Assembly: GCA_022813625.1 (NCBI GenBank)
Contig: JAKLMB010000004.1
Coordinates: 1,302,001-1,366,000, forward strand
Direction: 5' to 3'
Source of the DNA: Aaosphaeria pasadenensis
Lineage: Eukaryota; Ascomycota; Dothideomycetes; Pleosporales
Length of the DNA stretch: 64,000 nucleotides
Position numbers and translations under genes: made by a program. The notes under the pieces are model-generated. The model was not told the origin of the DNA. It saw nothing but the letters and a program-made list of their open reading frames with translations, and searched no databases. Below are positions 1 to 11,497 of the stretch, one piece after another; within the stretch, counting starts at the first letter, position 1; each line of letters opens with the position of its first letter.

Positions 1-1
1 C

Positions 2-1060
2 TATCTGATAGGATCTTACTATAGAAGGAATGAGTTTTTGCGACGCTACGTTGTTTTCTTCAGCGCAGGGATTTGTGCAGGTGCTTTCAATGGCTTTCTG
101 TCTTCCTTGATCGCGAAAATGGATGGTGTGTCTGGTTACCAAGCTTGGAGATGGTCAGCTTCCCCCCTGAAAGCGAAAGGAAGTACTCGTCGTTAATATT
201 GTTACAGGATATTCATCATCGAAGGGTGCATAACAATTGCCATCAGCTTCGGATCATGGTTTCTCATTGTTCCTTTCCCCGAAGACTGCACATTTTTCAA
301 CGAAAAAGACAAGGCACTTCTTCTTGCCAGGCTCAAGGATGATGGAGGGGCAGTGGCGCACGACAATCTCCCGATAAAGCGCATTCTCGATTTCTACAAA
401 GACTGGAAGATCTGGATCGCCATCTTGATCTATCTCGGTGCAGCGGAAAACGCCAATTCCATTACGAGTTTCCAGCCGACCATCCTCAAAGGTATCGGAT
501 ATACATCCACGGGTGCTCAAGTCCGCACTATACCTGTATACCTTGTTGCTGCGGTATATTCCATGTCACTCGCGTATACGGCTGAATATCTTCAGAGGCG
601 CTACGTCTTCTTCATGGTCGGCTACTGCACGATCGCGACTGGCCTTATCGTCGAGATTATACAACCTCGCTCTGCGGGCGTTCGGTATATGGGGTTATTT
701 TTCATGACTGCCGGTGCGTATCTGAACATGCCAATGTCAGTCGTCTGGATCGCCATCAATGTAGGCAAAGGCTACAAGCGTTCTGTTGCTCTAGGTTCAA
801 TCGTCTGCTTTGGAAATGTAGGAGCTTTCGTTAGCACGAATGTCTTCCTGAAGCGGGAAGAGCCCAGGTATCACACTGGCTTTAGCACTGGGCTTGGGCT
901 CTGTTCGATGGGAATGGTGGCAGCTACGATCATGTTTGTCGGATGTTATGTTGGTAACAAGCGGAGAAATGAGAGGCGAAAGGAACTACCAGATGTTCTG
1001 GACGAAGGTAGCATTGAGGATTTAGGGGAGAAACACCCGGATTTCAGATACTCTCTTTGA
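2..1060 (+). CDS. MFS transporter, allantoate permease (Dal5-like) type, 5' truncated
   Basis: Plasma-membrane major facilitator, probably importing a small organic anion or related nutrient by cation symport; the substrate cannot be read from sequence. Two exons are visible (2-153 and 208-1060). The 54-bp intron lies inside the family signature W-R-W-I-F-I-I-E-G, which is rebuilt exactly by splicing. Upstream residues include SLIAKMDGVSGYQAWRW. Downstream are the cytoplasmic loop with FPEDCTFFNEKD and about six hydrophobic helices, ending in a basic then acidic tail (KRRNERRK and ILDEGS-like residues). The N-terminal half lies left of the window. Assignment to the anion:cation symporter branch rests on the WRWIF-IEG loop and the C-terminal helices; the family is secure, the substrate is not. 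Confidence 0.85.
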
Positions 1061-1800
1061 GTGGAAGTTCTGACATGAATCGACTGTTCTAGGCTAGCTT
1101 TAGAAAGGATGCAGAATAAGGAGGAGACGTGATCGCAGCAACCATCGAATATTCAGGACCTCCATCTCGGCCTTGATTTCTCGGGCGATTAAGTAACCAT
1201 TTTGACTCGTTTGGCCCCCGATCATGCCGTCTTCCGAACGGAGTCCAATGTAGCTTGGTGTTCTCCAATGGAAAACATAAATCTAAGGGCATTTCAAGAA
1301 TGGAGAAGTAATGCAAGAGCGAAAACTATTGTTTATGTTTCCGTGTTTCACCACGCTCGCATGTCGTGTGGTCCTTCCAGCCAATTACCCCTTTACTTTC
1401 TAACCACATTAGGTAGATCCACCGTGGCGATCATACAACACTACCCATTGTTTCATTTTAGCATCTCACCCTCTAATCTTCTATAGTTTAGTCTCATCTG
1501 TCAACGACAATCTGGGCCTCGTTGCCGCCGTTGGGACGTTTTGACTATATCGACAGATCCGACTTGTCCCTGGTGCATAGGCCTCTCTCCTGTGTACGGA
1601 AACACGCGAGTACGGGCACGCGAGTACGTACTACCTATGGCCATACAAAACCGCAGCATGTCGCCTTCTGAATGAGTTCCTTAGGATAACCTCTGTTCCA
1701 TTCCATTCATTCCCAATTCATTCGTTTTCGTGGAAGTTTCCACTTGCCATTCGTTTCTTAGGACCTTTACATCCATTTTTCCAAAACCCCAGCACAGGAT
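1061..1800. other. Intergenic; short direct repeat upstream of the DUF1996 gene
   Basis: No convincing coding frame. A 12-bp word, CACGCGAGTACG, occurs twice (1603-1614 and 1617-1628), about 170 bp before the next start codon. This spacing would suit a paired regulator site, but that is inference. Confidence 0.4.
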
Positions 1801-2785
1801 GCCATCCTTCACCTTTTCCCACGTTGCCCTGTTGACCAGCGGCCTCGTGGCGCAAGTAGCCCATGGCTATACCCAAGTCAATGTTGGTAGCATCTTCATG
1901 AACAAGAACATCGATCCCATTGTTTTCCCCGGATCGTACAGCAAGTCCCACTTGCACTCATTCTTCGGTTCCGATGCCGTCACCGCCAACACCAACACCA
2001 GCGCTGAGCTTCAGGCTGGTTGCACCAACGTCGAGAACCCCAACGACCTTTCTGTGTACTGGGTTCCCACGCTTCTCTACAAGAACGGTGACAAGCAGGA
2101 GCCCGTACCTCTCTCCCGCTTCAGCGCCTACTACAGCTTGGGAGACACCCCAGCCGAAGTGCCCATCCCGCAGAACCTGCGCATGGTTGCTGGCAACGCT
2201 GGAGCAAAGACCGCCGCCGATATGGTGGAAGCCGCCCACAGCGAGTGGTTCTGCGAGAACGGCGGTGGCGGCGCAGCTGATGCGAACGGCTTCCCCAGCA
2301 GCACTTGCAATACTCATCTTCAGCAATTGCTGTACTTCCCCAACTGCGTCAACGAACAGACGCTAGAGACTGCCTACAAGGCGGGCCAGCCTGGTAACTA
2401 CAAGGCATGCCCCGCGGGAATGAAGGCCATGCCCCAGCTCCGCTTCTCCATCCGCTACGATCTCCGCAAAGTGCTCCCCAACGGCTGGAGCGGAACCGCT
2501 CCTATCCAGCTGGCGTGCGGCAATGCTTTCTGCAGCCACGGCGACTTCATCAACGGATGGACCGAGGAGTCGGCCAAGAACATGGTCGCGACCACTACCA
2601 CGAAGCACTCTTTCCAGGCTGTTGAGGGCAGTCTCGGAAAGAACGGCGCGAAGCCCACATGCAAGTCTGCCGATGCTGAGCCTGATAAGGGTACTAGCGA
2701 CTTCGCGGAGAGCGTTTCGTTGATGAGCAAGAGGTCTGTTCCGGCCATGGGATGGATCTCCAGGAACAGGTTCGCTCGTGCGTAA
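1801..2785 (+). CDS. Secreted DUF1996 domain protein
   Basis: Single-exon gene of 327 residues. The start at 1801 is chosen because it begins a clean secretion signal (MPSFTFSHVALLTSGLVAQV, cleavage near AHG, about residue 23); an in-frame upstream ATG at 1730 would bury it. The mature protein opens with the DUF1996 hallmark QVNVGSIFMNKNIDPIVFPG followed by SKSHLHSFFGSDA. It later has a conserved Cys-rich middle (WFCENGG, STCNTHLQ, YFPNCVN) and the CSHGDFINGW segment. Proteins of this family are secreted by ascomycetes and basidiomycetes, sometimes with WSC domains; none is present here. Biochemical function is unknown. The last 60 residues look disordered. Confidence 0.88.
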
Positions 2786-3003
2786 AGTGTAAACGTTAGA
2801 GCACTTTCTTGTATATATTTTGACAATGTTTCCTGGAAAGGAAATGTGCATAAGTGAGAAATAGCAGAAACGCAAGTGAATCAGATGGCTACGGCCATGG
2901 GCTCTGCACAATACAGATTTTAGTATCAGGTTATGTTCTTTCTTTGTGAATCAAGTGATGTTCGTCAAGGTGGACGGATTTAGTTTACTACCTCTGTTGG
3001 TCT

Positions 3004-4222
3004 TCATTCCTTATATTTCTGGTCATGAAATCCAGCCAACACTTCAACCTTCCCATCTCCTCGCTCAGCATACCTCTTAGCCGCAATGTCCGGGTTCAGC
3101 TGGAGTGTCTGTTTCGCCCTGACCCACTCTTCCATGGTAACGATCTTGTCAAACCTAGGCTTCACTCCCGCCTTCTCTAGCACAGGGCTATCCGTAATAG
3201 GCAGCAACTTAGTGTCATTATGCGGACGAGCAAAGTACAACAATCCTGTCCGATTCTGGTCACGTTGGTCCTTCGGCGGCGCGAGTACACGATGGACAGA
3301 CGACTTGAGCCATCCGCCCGTCAAATGGGAGATAGTGTCTGCGAGGTTGACGGTGATGGTCCCCGGCTGTGCACTAACCCATGTCCAGTTTCCATCTTCG
3401 CCGAGAATCTGAAGTCCAGCCACAGGTTGACGGAAGAGCAATGTGACGGTTCCGAGATCTGTATGGCCACCTGTTGCGCCGTTGTTTGCTGATTCCCATT
3501 CTTCGTCTGAGCGAGGGTGGTACAGCATGTAGCGGTAGTGATCTTCCGACTTCTTCTCGTAAGTGTGCTGCTTCACCAGGTACTCCTCATCCGGTAACTG
3601 TAGAACAATGGCGAATAGACGAAGCAATGGCAAGACGACATTTGCATGAAGCGCGCGATGGAAGACTTCGATCTCGGGCAAGTGCGCCTTGATGAGGTCT
3701 GGGTGGTCGTATTTTCCCTTGAAATCATCGATGAACTTGGGGATGTTGTACATCTCGATGTTGTCTTTTGCTTTTCCTACTGTGGCGCGGCCAGGGCGTC
3801 GCCAGCCGTTGTAGTCGGCTATGCCGTAGTTTACTTCGAACTTTTCTTTCTCGGAGACGGGGAGCTCGAAGAAATTCTTTGCTAGGGTGAATTGTCGGTC
3901 GATTTGGTCTTGAGATAGGCCGAAGTTCTTGACGTAGAACTGGGAGATGAATTAGAGCTGAGTTTTTAGTTCACGGTAAGAGGGAATAAAAACTTACAAA
4001 GCCAACATGATGCACTGCGTGCTCCAACTGCTTTGCTAATCTCTCTTTGCCTCCCGGTCGGTTGTAATCCTCCAGATCGAGCGTTACCAGCTCAGACCAA
4101 GGTAAATCTTCTTTTGTCTCTGGTGGATGAACGTATGGTTTTAAGTTCGCGAAGTCATACTGCGACTTGTCACTGGCACCGGTCGCCTGTACTGTCGAAG
4201 TTTGTACAGTTGTTGTGGCCAT
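3004..4222 (-). CDS. 2-oxoglutarate/Fe(II)-dependent oxygenase, isopenicillin-N-synthase-like
   Basis: Cytosolic non-haem iron oxygenase of 386 residues. Exons are 4222-3998 and 3939-3004; the GTAAGT...CAG intron is phase 0 and restores HVGFFYVKNFGLS, the usual start of the DIOX_N domain. The catalytic triad is visible as His234-x-Asp236 (GGHTDLGTVTLLF) and His291 (SSVHRVLAPP), with a later Arg in the NRTGLLYFARP segment suited to 2-oxoglutarate binding. Length fits the family. Relatives act in secondary metabolism, hormone or nucleoside-type oxidations, so no substrate is assigned. The next gene on the same strand upstream is a flavin monooxygenase, so the pair might share a pathway; no backbone synthase is present. 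Confidence 0.88.
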
Positions 4223-5194
4223 GTTTACACTATTCAAATTCCTTTGATACTTTGACTTGACGTACAAGCTAAGAAGTCTTGTCCGAAGCTTATGGAGAGC
4301 TTAAAGGAACGCGGCGCTTCAATCTGATATAGATACACAGTGACCGAGGTTCATTTCATCACAGTAACCCCAAATGTCGTCATCACCCGCTACCTCGAGT
4401 TACGGATCATTGACCGGAGATATCAACGATGTTTATCAGCATTTCCGAAATACACATCAGTCGACCTGCGGTTTAGTGTGGATAGAGTTGTACACGGTGC
4501 GGGGTGCAGTGGGGTTGCAATTCACTATCGTTTGCTTGTAATAGGATGGTGGAGGAATTGCGCGATGTGCTCCCCGCATTACGAATGCCTCCAATGGGGT
4601 TTCATCGGATCTTGAGAATACTATATATGATTATTTCATGAAAGAACTTTGTATGATGCGGATATTCATATAACGTAACACTTAGTCGAATAAATTCGAT
4701 CCATCTTCACATTTGGTGTGACTGTCAATTTATCAAATTACCTAGGTACCTAAGTTCCCATTTTGTCTACAGTACAACCAGGACTCAAGACTTAACAACA
4801 CATATTTGCTCTCCCTTCATCAAATCAAAATGACTACCGTTTCTTTTAATCAGGTTAGATCTAATGTTCATTGCGGAAGATCTGCAAAGGACTGCATAAT
4901 TAATATTGATTTTCGTGTCGTTCGGCATTTGGACCTACACTAGGCCGAGCCAATTAGTGCTGTTGCACCTGTGAGCAAAACAACGATTAGTATTCACAAT
5001 GTGTTTCCCCATCTCATCTTCGTATCAGTCATGGGTGATAAATCTCGGCGTGAAAACATGGACGGGGATCGTGAGGAAGCACCATTGTGCCTTTGCAATT
5101 TCATTCATAGGTGCTTCGAAATAGCTATGGCTCATCTATACTTCACGTAACCGTGCAATGCATGAATCACCAAGAAAACCAAACTCCAGTCTGT
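4223..5194. other. Intergenic between oxygenase and monooxygenase genes
   Basis: AT-richer than its surroundings, with no homologous coding region that I recognise. The stretch includes the shared upstream region of the oxygenase gene and, at 4830-5124, a possible three-exon small ORF listed separately. Confidence 0.4.
4830..5124 (+). CDS. Possible small spliced ORF (48 residues), unknown
   Basis: Weak candidate. ATG at 4830, exons 4830-4853, 4944-4970 and 5029-5124. Both introns are bounded by GT and AG and both are phase 0, giving an uninterrupted 48-residue peptide that begins MTTVSFNQAEPISAVAP and ends ISFIGASK. The leader CAAATCAAAATG is a reasonable fungal start context. I recognise no family. 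It could equally be a decayed gene fragment or chance, because the first donor (GTTAGA) is poor. Confidence 0.2.
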
Positions 5195-7229
5195 TCAATC
5201 ATTCCAACTCTCGTGAAGCGTGGCCAAATCCACCGTGCCAGCCTCTTTGAGATACTTCGTCAAAGACAAAACATCGCCATTCTTCTCCCGCTCCGTGAAC
5301 CCATTCCCAAAGTACTCAAACCTGTTTCGCTTCCCTTCTTCCGTTCTCTCAAAGACAAAGTCCTCCCAACGGGGTTCTCTCACAATGTCGAATCTGTGAT
5401 GACCGGTTCCAGGCCACATTACTAGGGGACGCGCTTTTCCAAAGCCGCTCTTCCACCATCCGTCACAGTCGCCGCCAATGACTTTGTCGTCAAAGTAAGC
5501 GGTTATGATCTCGTTGAAATCATCGGTTGCTTCCTGGGAGGGTACGATTGATCGGTAAGCTTCTTTTTGGACCTTGCGGATGACTTTGGCGATATAGGTT
5601 GATGATATTTCGGCTTGGAGGGGATATGTGCCTCCTTGACCGTTACTGTTTGCCTAGATTCTGTCAGAATAATGGAGTTGAGCTTTGAGTGAGTGTGTCT
5701 TGCCTGTATGACACCAAAGTAGTTTGGAACGTTAGGTGCCATGACTCCAAAATATGTCTTTGGATAACCAATAGGTCCGTCTTCTGCCCAGTATTTGCTC
5801 AAATCTAGTCCATTCTTGCCAATCGTTGGAAATAAAGGTAGGAATCCGTTCTTAAATCCAGTCGCAACGATGACAATATCGACCTTCCTCTCTTTTCCAT
5901 CCTCTGTTATCAGACTGTCTGCGGTCACCTTCGTAATCCTTGCATTATCGACATAGTCCACTTTCGGACTCCTGATGTACTCGATGTACCCTGCGGAGGG
6001 AGTTGGCCGCTTGCAACCAGGTGCGAAGGAAGGTACTAGGCGATCGAACCACTCTTTATCGCCACCAACTCGTTCCCATAGAGCTTCTGAGTAGGCTTTC
6101 CGGATCTTGTCGTTATCTTCGCTACCACTAATTGATCCTTCGTATCTTCCGTGGAAATTCCTCTCCAAGGCGCGTCGGTATTCAAGATAGGCTTTTGGAT
6201 CTTTTTCGAAGGCGTCTTTCTCTTCCTCGGTGAAGACATGTGCTCCGAGAACATCTTGTCGGGCGGAGAGGAGGTTGGGAGAGAAAGATGGAACGACCCA
6301 TTGCCTAGATCGGACGTAGTGGTCGATGTGCCCGGCTTTGTGGAAAATGTTTACAAGCAGTTGTTGTCCACTCGCTCCGTTGCCGATTATGGCTATCCGT
6401 TTCCCTTCTACAAGCTTAGTGAGTTCATCGGTCCATTCGGCAGTGTGGACGAGAATCCCTTTATAGTCCTTCTCGAGACCTGGTATGTTTGGATATTTTG
6501 GAACGTTTAGCCTTCCGGCTGCTGAGATGAAAAAATCCGCTGTCTCGGTGAAAACCTCTCCTGCAGTAAGGTTCTTGATCTTGACTGTCCATTGATGCGT
6601 CTCCTCGGACCAGATGGCCGACAACACTTCATGCCTTAGGTGAAGATGCTTGTCAACCCCGAAATCCTTTACGACTTTTTCGTAGTACCCTCTGATTTCA
6701 GATCCTGGGGAATAATATTCTGACCAACGATGATTAGGCGCGAAGGTGAGTTCTATGGAAGTCTATCAGCGATTGTACAAATTCGGCTTGGGAATTGTCT
6801 GCTCACGATATGTGTGAGATGGTATGTCGCATCTCACTCCAGGATACCGGTTTTGTGCCCACGTTCCACCCTTTGGAATTTGTTAGTATAGGTAATTAGT
6901 CACGAGGGATATGTGAGGACATACCACAGAATCTTGTTTCTCATAGACAGAGTATGTGAGATTTGAGACTTTGCGTGGGATCAACACTGAGGCGGCAACG
7001 CCTGCTATTCCTGCCCCTACGATGATGGCCTGATGGCATAATTAATATGATGAAGGTCCAATGTTCCTTGATTTCAACTTGCCTTGACCGGGCGAGCAGC
7101 GTCGAATGGCCGTTGTCTGGGCCTCCAAATCTTTTCGGTAGGTTCTGGACTTGGAACATTCTCCTCGATAACGACGGGTGGAGACAACTCGTTCTGTATT
7201 CTTTGCAGCCTTTCGACAGCTCTTGCCAT
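5195..7229 (-). CDS. Baeyer-Villiger-type flavin-containing monooxygenase
   Basis: FAD- and NADPH-dependent monooxygenase of about 607 residues, inserting oxygen next to ketones or hydroxylating carbonyl substrates. Exons: 7229-7083, 7029-6925, 6870-6807, 6752-5704, 5653-5195. The first Rossmann motif is AIIVGAGIAG (exon 2); GGTWAQNRYPGVRCD follows in exon 3; the BVMO fingerprint appears as YKGILVHTAEW (first Phe replaced by Tyr); the NADPH motif is IIGNGASGQQLL. The intron between exons 4 and 5 joins FGVIQ to ANSNGQGG, as the family requires, but its donor is AG|GCAAGA rather than GT. The first intron also has AAG|GCAAGT, although an in-frame GTCAAG donor 6 bases upstream is possible. Substrate unknown. 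Confidence 0.9.
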
Positions 7230-8419
7230 TTTGAATTTCTATTTTATATTGATTTTGTGATAATTTAAGAATAGAAACGAATGATTTGAACTCAGAAAAC
7301 GATGAAGGGAAACGACGCGCTTTTAAAATGATAGAAAGGCATGACAAGTAGCAATGCAATGATATTTCGACAGAATGGCGTATTATGCTCTCAAATGCAA
7401 CGAACCCCGAATCATACATGATTGGTTACTTATACGACTCCGTTATCGCCAGGAATTAGTGGAAGGGAGCCTGACAAGACGATTGTGGTAAAGCGATAGT
7501 GTGTTTTGATGCCGAGCCGAGGATTTCGTTACTATACTCGGATTGCGCAATAACACAGACTATCGCGAAATTAGACAACAGTCTTGCCGAAGTAATGGCG
7601 GCGTCAACACCAAAGAGGAAATGCTGACATGTATGAATTTCCCTATTCTCTGATGCATTCTTTTACGATCCGAGTGGATTGGAACTTTACATATCCATAT
7701 GCCTAGGTTGTTAGGGTTTGCTGCAGTTTGCTTTGAACATAGAGGCCATCTCATTTCCCGACAACGTTGATGAAGGGGGAATATCCCATCATCAACACCT
7801 ATTATGGTACGAAGTTCTTGAAAGAAATTACATGTTGCTTCGCAACTGTGGCAACATGAAATGGCAATCGAACGGGTTGGTTCATCTAAAGATACCGATG
7901 CAAGCTAGACAAGGCTTAACCTTGAAGTAGAGATAATTTAAGCACATAAGGCTAAATCGTTCAAAAGGGAGGCTTGTACATGGAAGCCCAATCCAGACGA
8001 GACGATATCTAGAGCTCTTTATCATCTCCAAAGGGTAGCAATGGAAGAACTATCCTGGCTTATGCCCAGACTTGATTAATGCATCAATGGCAGTCAAAAG
8101 CTGTTCTATCGAAACCCAGAAGCAGCACCTGTATTGTTAGAAACTGGTTGAACGATTACAATCTTCTGATGATGGAGCCGGCTGTACGGAGTAGATGAAG
8201 CAAAAATGGTTCGGATCAAGCATGAAGAGGTGAGATGTGGGGAATTAAGAATGAAGCTTGGGCCCTTAGAACTTGGATCGCTAGCGCCGGAGATAAAGGC
8301 GGGGACAGCTTATCGAGTACCTAAGACAGCACATAGACGCTACTTACTCGCAATTCCATGATGCGATCTCGCACCTCGACTGGACGCTTTTCACGACGTT
8401 TCAACACGCAGCGGTTACC
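7230..8419. other. Intergenic, no feature recognised
   Basis: About 1.2 kb between two divergently transcribed genes. Several short open frames exist, but none has splice support, codon bias or familiar motifs. Confidence 0.4.
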
Positions 8420-10691
8420 ATGAGTGGGTCGCGACCTTCATATAACTCCCACATTGAGGATCAGGACGAAGGACCCGTAGCTTACGACCCGGATGACCCT
8501 TTCTGGCGAGATATGGATGACGATGATGACGACATGGACTTTGTGCCCGCACAAGAGGATGAAGACGATGAAGATGACGAAGACGGATTCTTCCATGGTA
8601 ACAAACTACACCATATTTTCATAGCAAATTCAGCTACTAAATGGTCTTCCAGATGCTGCAGAGGATCTTAGTGGCGTAGAGATCGAGCTTGAAATCACGG
8701 ACGATGGCGAAAATAACGAGGACGACAACGACGAAGACGCTGAAGAGGGACGGGGTGGTACTGCCGGTAGGCGGCAACCCGTCATTAGTATGATTGCATC
8801 CATATTCCCTGAAACTACCTCCTGCTTACAGCCTCCAGTCACTCCGGACCAAATTCTTCGGTTACTCGGCTCTGGCGGACTTGCGCAGTTATTCGCTTCC
8901 GATATAGTAAGAGGAGGAGGGCGGGGACAGCATGTGTTCTTAAATGACGACGATGACGACGACGATATCGCTACCGGATATGATCCAATAGGTTTTGGGC
9001 TCAGGAATAGGAGATTGAGAAGAGGACCACATGGACCAGCTACATTCAATAAAGTGCCGAGCGATACCGGGCGAGAACTAATGAACAGTGGCACCTTTGG
9101 ATCTAGCTATCGTTCAGAAGACACGCTACAAAGGAGGAAGAAGAAGCTTGCATACAAATTAATGAGAAGGGAGCTGGGACTGGGAAGCGATGGGCGACAG
9201 AGGAATGCGAACCGGCTGCTGAAGCAGGATATGATTCCAAGCTCAACGGCCGATACTATCATTCATTACAACTCGAGATGCTACTCTGGCCAGTTCTCGG
9301 ATGACGGCAATTTCTTCTTCTCTTGCGCGCAAGATTTCCGCGTTCGAATGTACGACACCTCAAATCCATACGACTGGAAGTACTACAAGGTAGGCCGACC
9401 TGATCAAAGTGTATATTTTGTGGTTAACTGACATCGAGTAGAGTGTGGTGTACCCTTATGGTCAATGGACCATCACAGATGCTTCCCTGAGCCCCGATAA
9501 TCGTTTCTTAGCATACAGCTCTATCAGGAGTATAGTATGTTTAGCACCAACAGACCCCGAGAACGACAGTGAACCGACGCTCCTTGATTTCGCCAATATA
9601 GGGACTGCAAATCCTCACGGATTTCACACTTATTTTGGAGTAAGTTTGTCCTGCGTAGGTATAAGTCGATTACTAATCATACAAGATATGGTCCATCCGG
9701 TTCTCCGGAGACGGAAGGGAAATCGTAGCAGGCACTGGCGATAACTCGGTTTATGTTTACGACATCGAACGGCAGCAGTCCATCCTGCGCATACCAGGCC
9801 ATCAGGACGATGTCAATGCCGTCTGTTTCGGCGACTCACAATCACCGCATATTCTTTACTCTGGATCCGACGACACGACATTGAAGGTGTGGGATCGTAG
9901 AAGTATGGGAGATGGAAGAGAGGCAGGCGTGTTCCTTGGACATACCGAAGGGTTAACATATGTCGATAGCAAAGGTGACGGACGATATGTGCTCAGTAAC
10001 GGAAAGGACCAAACAGCCAAGCTATGGGACCTACGAAAGATGACAAGCAAGGACAAGGCTGATACGATCGACCCTTACGACTACACCACCCAGTTCGAAT
10101 ACCGCAGCCACGCTTACGATGAGAATACATATAAGCCGCACCCACACGACACTTCCCTGGTTACTTTTAGAGGTCACAAGGTCCTGAAGACTCTCATTCG
10201 ATGCCATTTTGCGCCACCTGGGAGCACCGATTCCCGGTACGTCTATTCTGGAAGCTATGACGGAAAGGTTTATGTGTGGAATATGGACGCGACACTCGCT
10301 GGAACAGTTGATGTTCTTCAAGCTACTAAAAATAGCCGTCCCCGGGACAGCCGCTCGCTGGCTGATACATATGATTTCTTCCATCGTGATGGCGGTGGTA
10401 GTTGGATGACGTGTGTGCGCGACGCAAGCTGGCATCCAAATGCACCCATCATTGCTGGTCAGTATCCTCAAGTAATTATCTGTATTTAGCTGACATTCTC
10501 TAGCGACATCATGGAATGGTTGGGGAACATCTCAGGGGACATGCACTGTACATACATGGAATGATGGCCTCGAGGACGACGAAGCAGAACCGAGAATGGG
10601 TAGAAGAGTCAACCCCGAACTGCGACACGAGGAACGACTATATCGCAGTTCAGGGCACCCACGAGGTACCTATCAAGAATGGTCAGAATAA
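8420..10691 (+). CDS. WD40 repeat protein, DCAF11/LEC14B (WDR23) type
   Basis: Probable substrate receptor of the Cul4-Ddb1 ubiquitin ligase, by family. Exons 8420-8597, 8653-9389, 9442-9639, 9686-10457, 10504-10691; 690 residues. The N-terminus has strongly acidic tracts (DMDDDDDDMDF, EDEDDEDDEDG, and DDDDDDDIATG further on). The WD propeller follows, with units such as CYSGQFSDDGNFFFSCAQD, IRFSGDGREIVAGTGD, GHQDDVNAVCFGD, LYSGSDDTTLKVWD, GKDQTAKLWDLRKM and VYSGSYDGKVYVWN. The WDR and LWDLR units resemble the DxR (WDXR) boxes that contact Ddb1. The C-terminal exon reads through WNGWGTSQGTC to a short basic and acidic tail. All four introns are small, with standard GT-AG ends. Confidence 0.88.
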
Positions 10692-11084
10692 TTAGATGGC
10701 ATATACTGTAGATACAGCCATGAGCTTGTATGGGCGAAGTTATGGGAAAGGGTCTCCTTTTTGGCGCACAGAGGCTACGATCTCCTTGTTGTATATCCCA
10801 AGTAACAGAAATATAGATTGAGTTCATGAGAAGACCGTGAAGGCCGTCAGAGGACCATGGTGAGACTGAGTAGACTCAAAATGATATCGTCGTCATAGAC
10901 GATCTTGATTTGGTATATTGAACTCCCGCTAGCCAACTGTCCCTATCGTACAGCATTTTAAAGCGGACTGCCGCGTGGATGAAGAAACCACCGGGTCCGT
11001 AGCTATTCTGCCCATTATGCAATCCATGTTTCCTTGTCCAATCGCAAAATTCCTCCGTCTCGCACCTCTTTCCGTTTCTATCGT
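10692..11084. other. Convergent 3' intergenic region
   Basis: Lies between the 3' ends of the WD40 gene and the SSS1 gene. It should hold both polyadenylation regions; no gene is visible. Confidence 0.4.
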
Positions 11085-11497
11085 CTATGCTCCTCCTACG
11101 AGGATGTTGTTCACGGGTATGTGGATGAGCTTCACAATGTACTGTTGATTGTTAGAATTTATTATTAACTCGAAAGAATGGGAGAACGTACGCCGATGAC
11201 TCCCATGACGATGAATCCAGTTGCGACAGCTTGGCTGATCTTGATGAACTCCCGCTTGTCAGGCTTCTGGCATCTGTTGACTGGTAATAGGTTAGCACGT
11301 GTCCAGAACTTTCGAAGCTGTTCGACTGCAGATTGAATGCGTTGCGCAACAGAGGGATCGACCAGATGGCGAATATGGTCCCTCGGGCCGCAATACAGCA
11401 TCAATTCCACATTCTAGGTGGCCAACATACTGAACTGAACACCTTCGCGGACGAACTCCTGGGGAAGATCTGCGAATTCCTTGATTTGGTCGGCCAT
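11085..11497 (-). CDS. sss1: Sec61 gamma / Sss1, ER translocon subunit
   Basis: Essential small tail-anchored subunit of the Sec61 protein-conducting channel in the ER membrane. Three exons (11497-11431, 11280-11192, 11141-11085) give 70 residues, the normal length for the family. The N-terminal amphipathic part reads MADQIKEFADLPQEFVREG. The conserved centre is FINRCQKPDKREFIKI, followed by the single membrane helix (AVATGFIVMGVIGYIVKLIH) and the conserved end IPVNNILVGG. Introns begin GTATGT and GTACGT. The gene is divergent from the RNA-binding protein gene. Every hallmark residue of Sec61-gamma is present, so I regard this call as near certain even though the exons are tiny. Confidence 0.95.
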
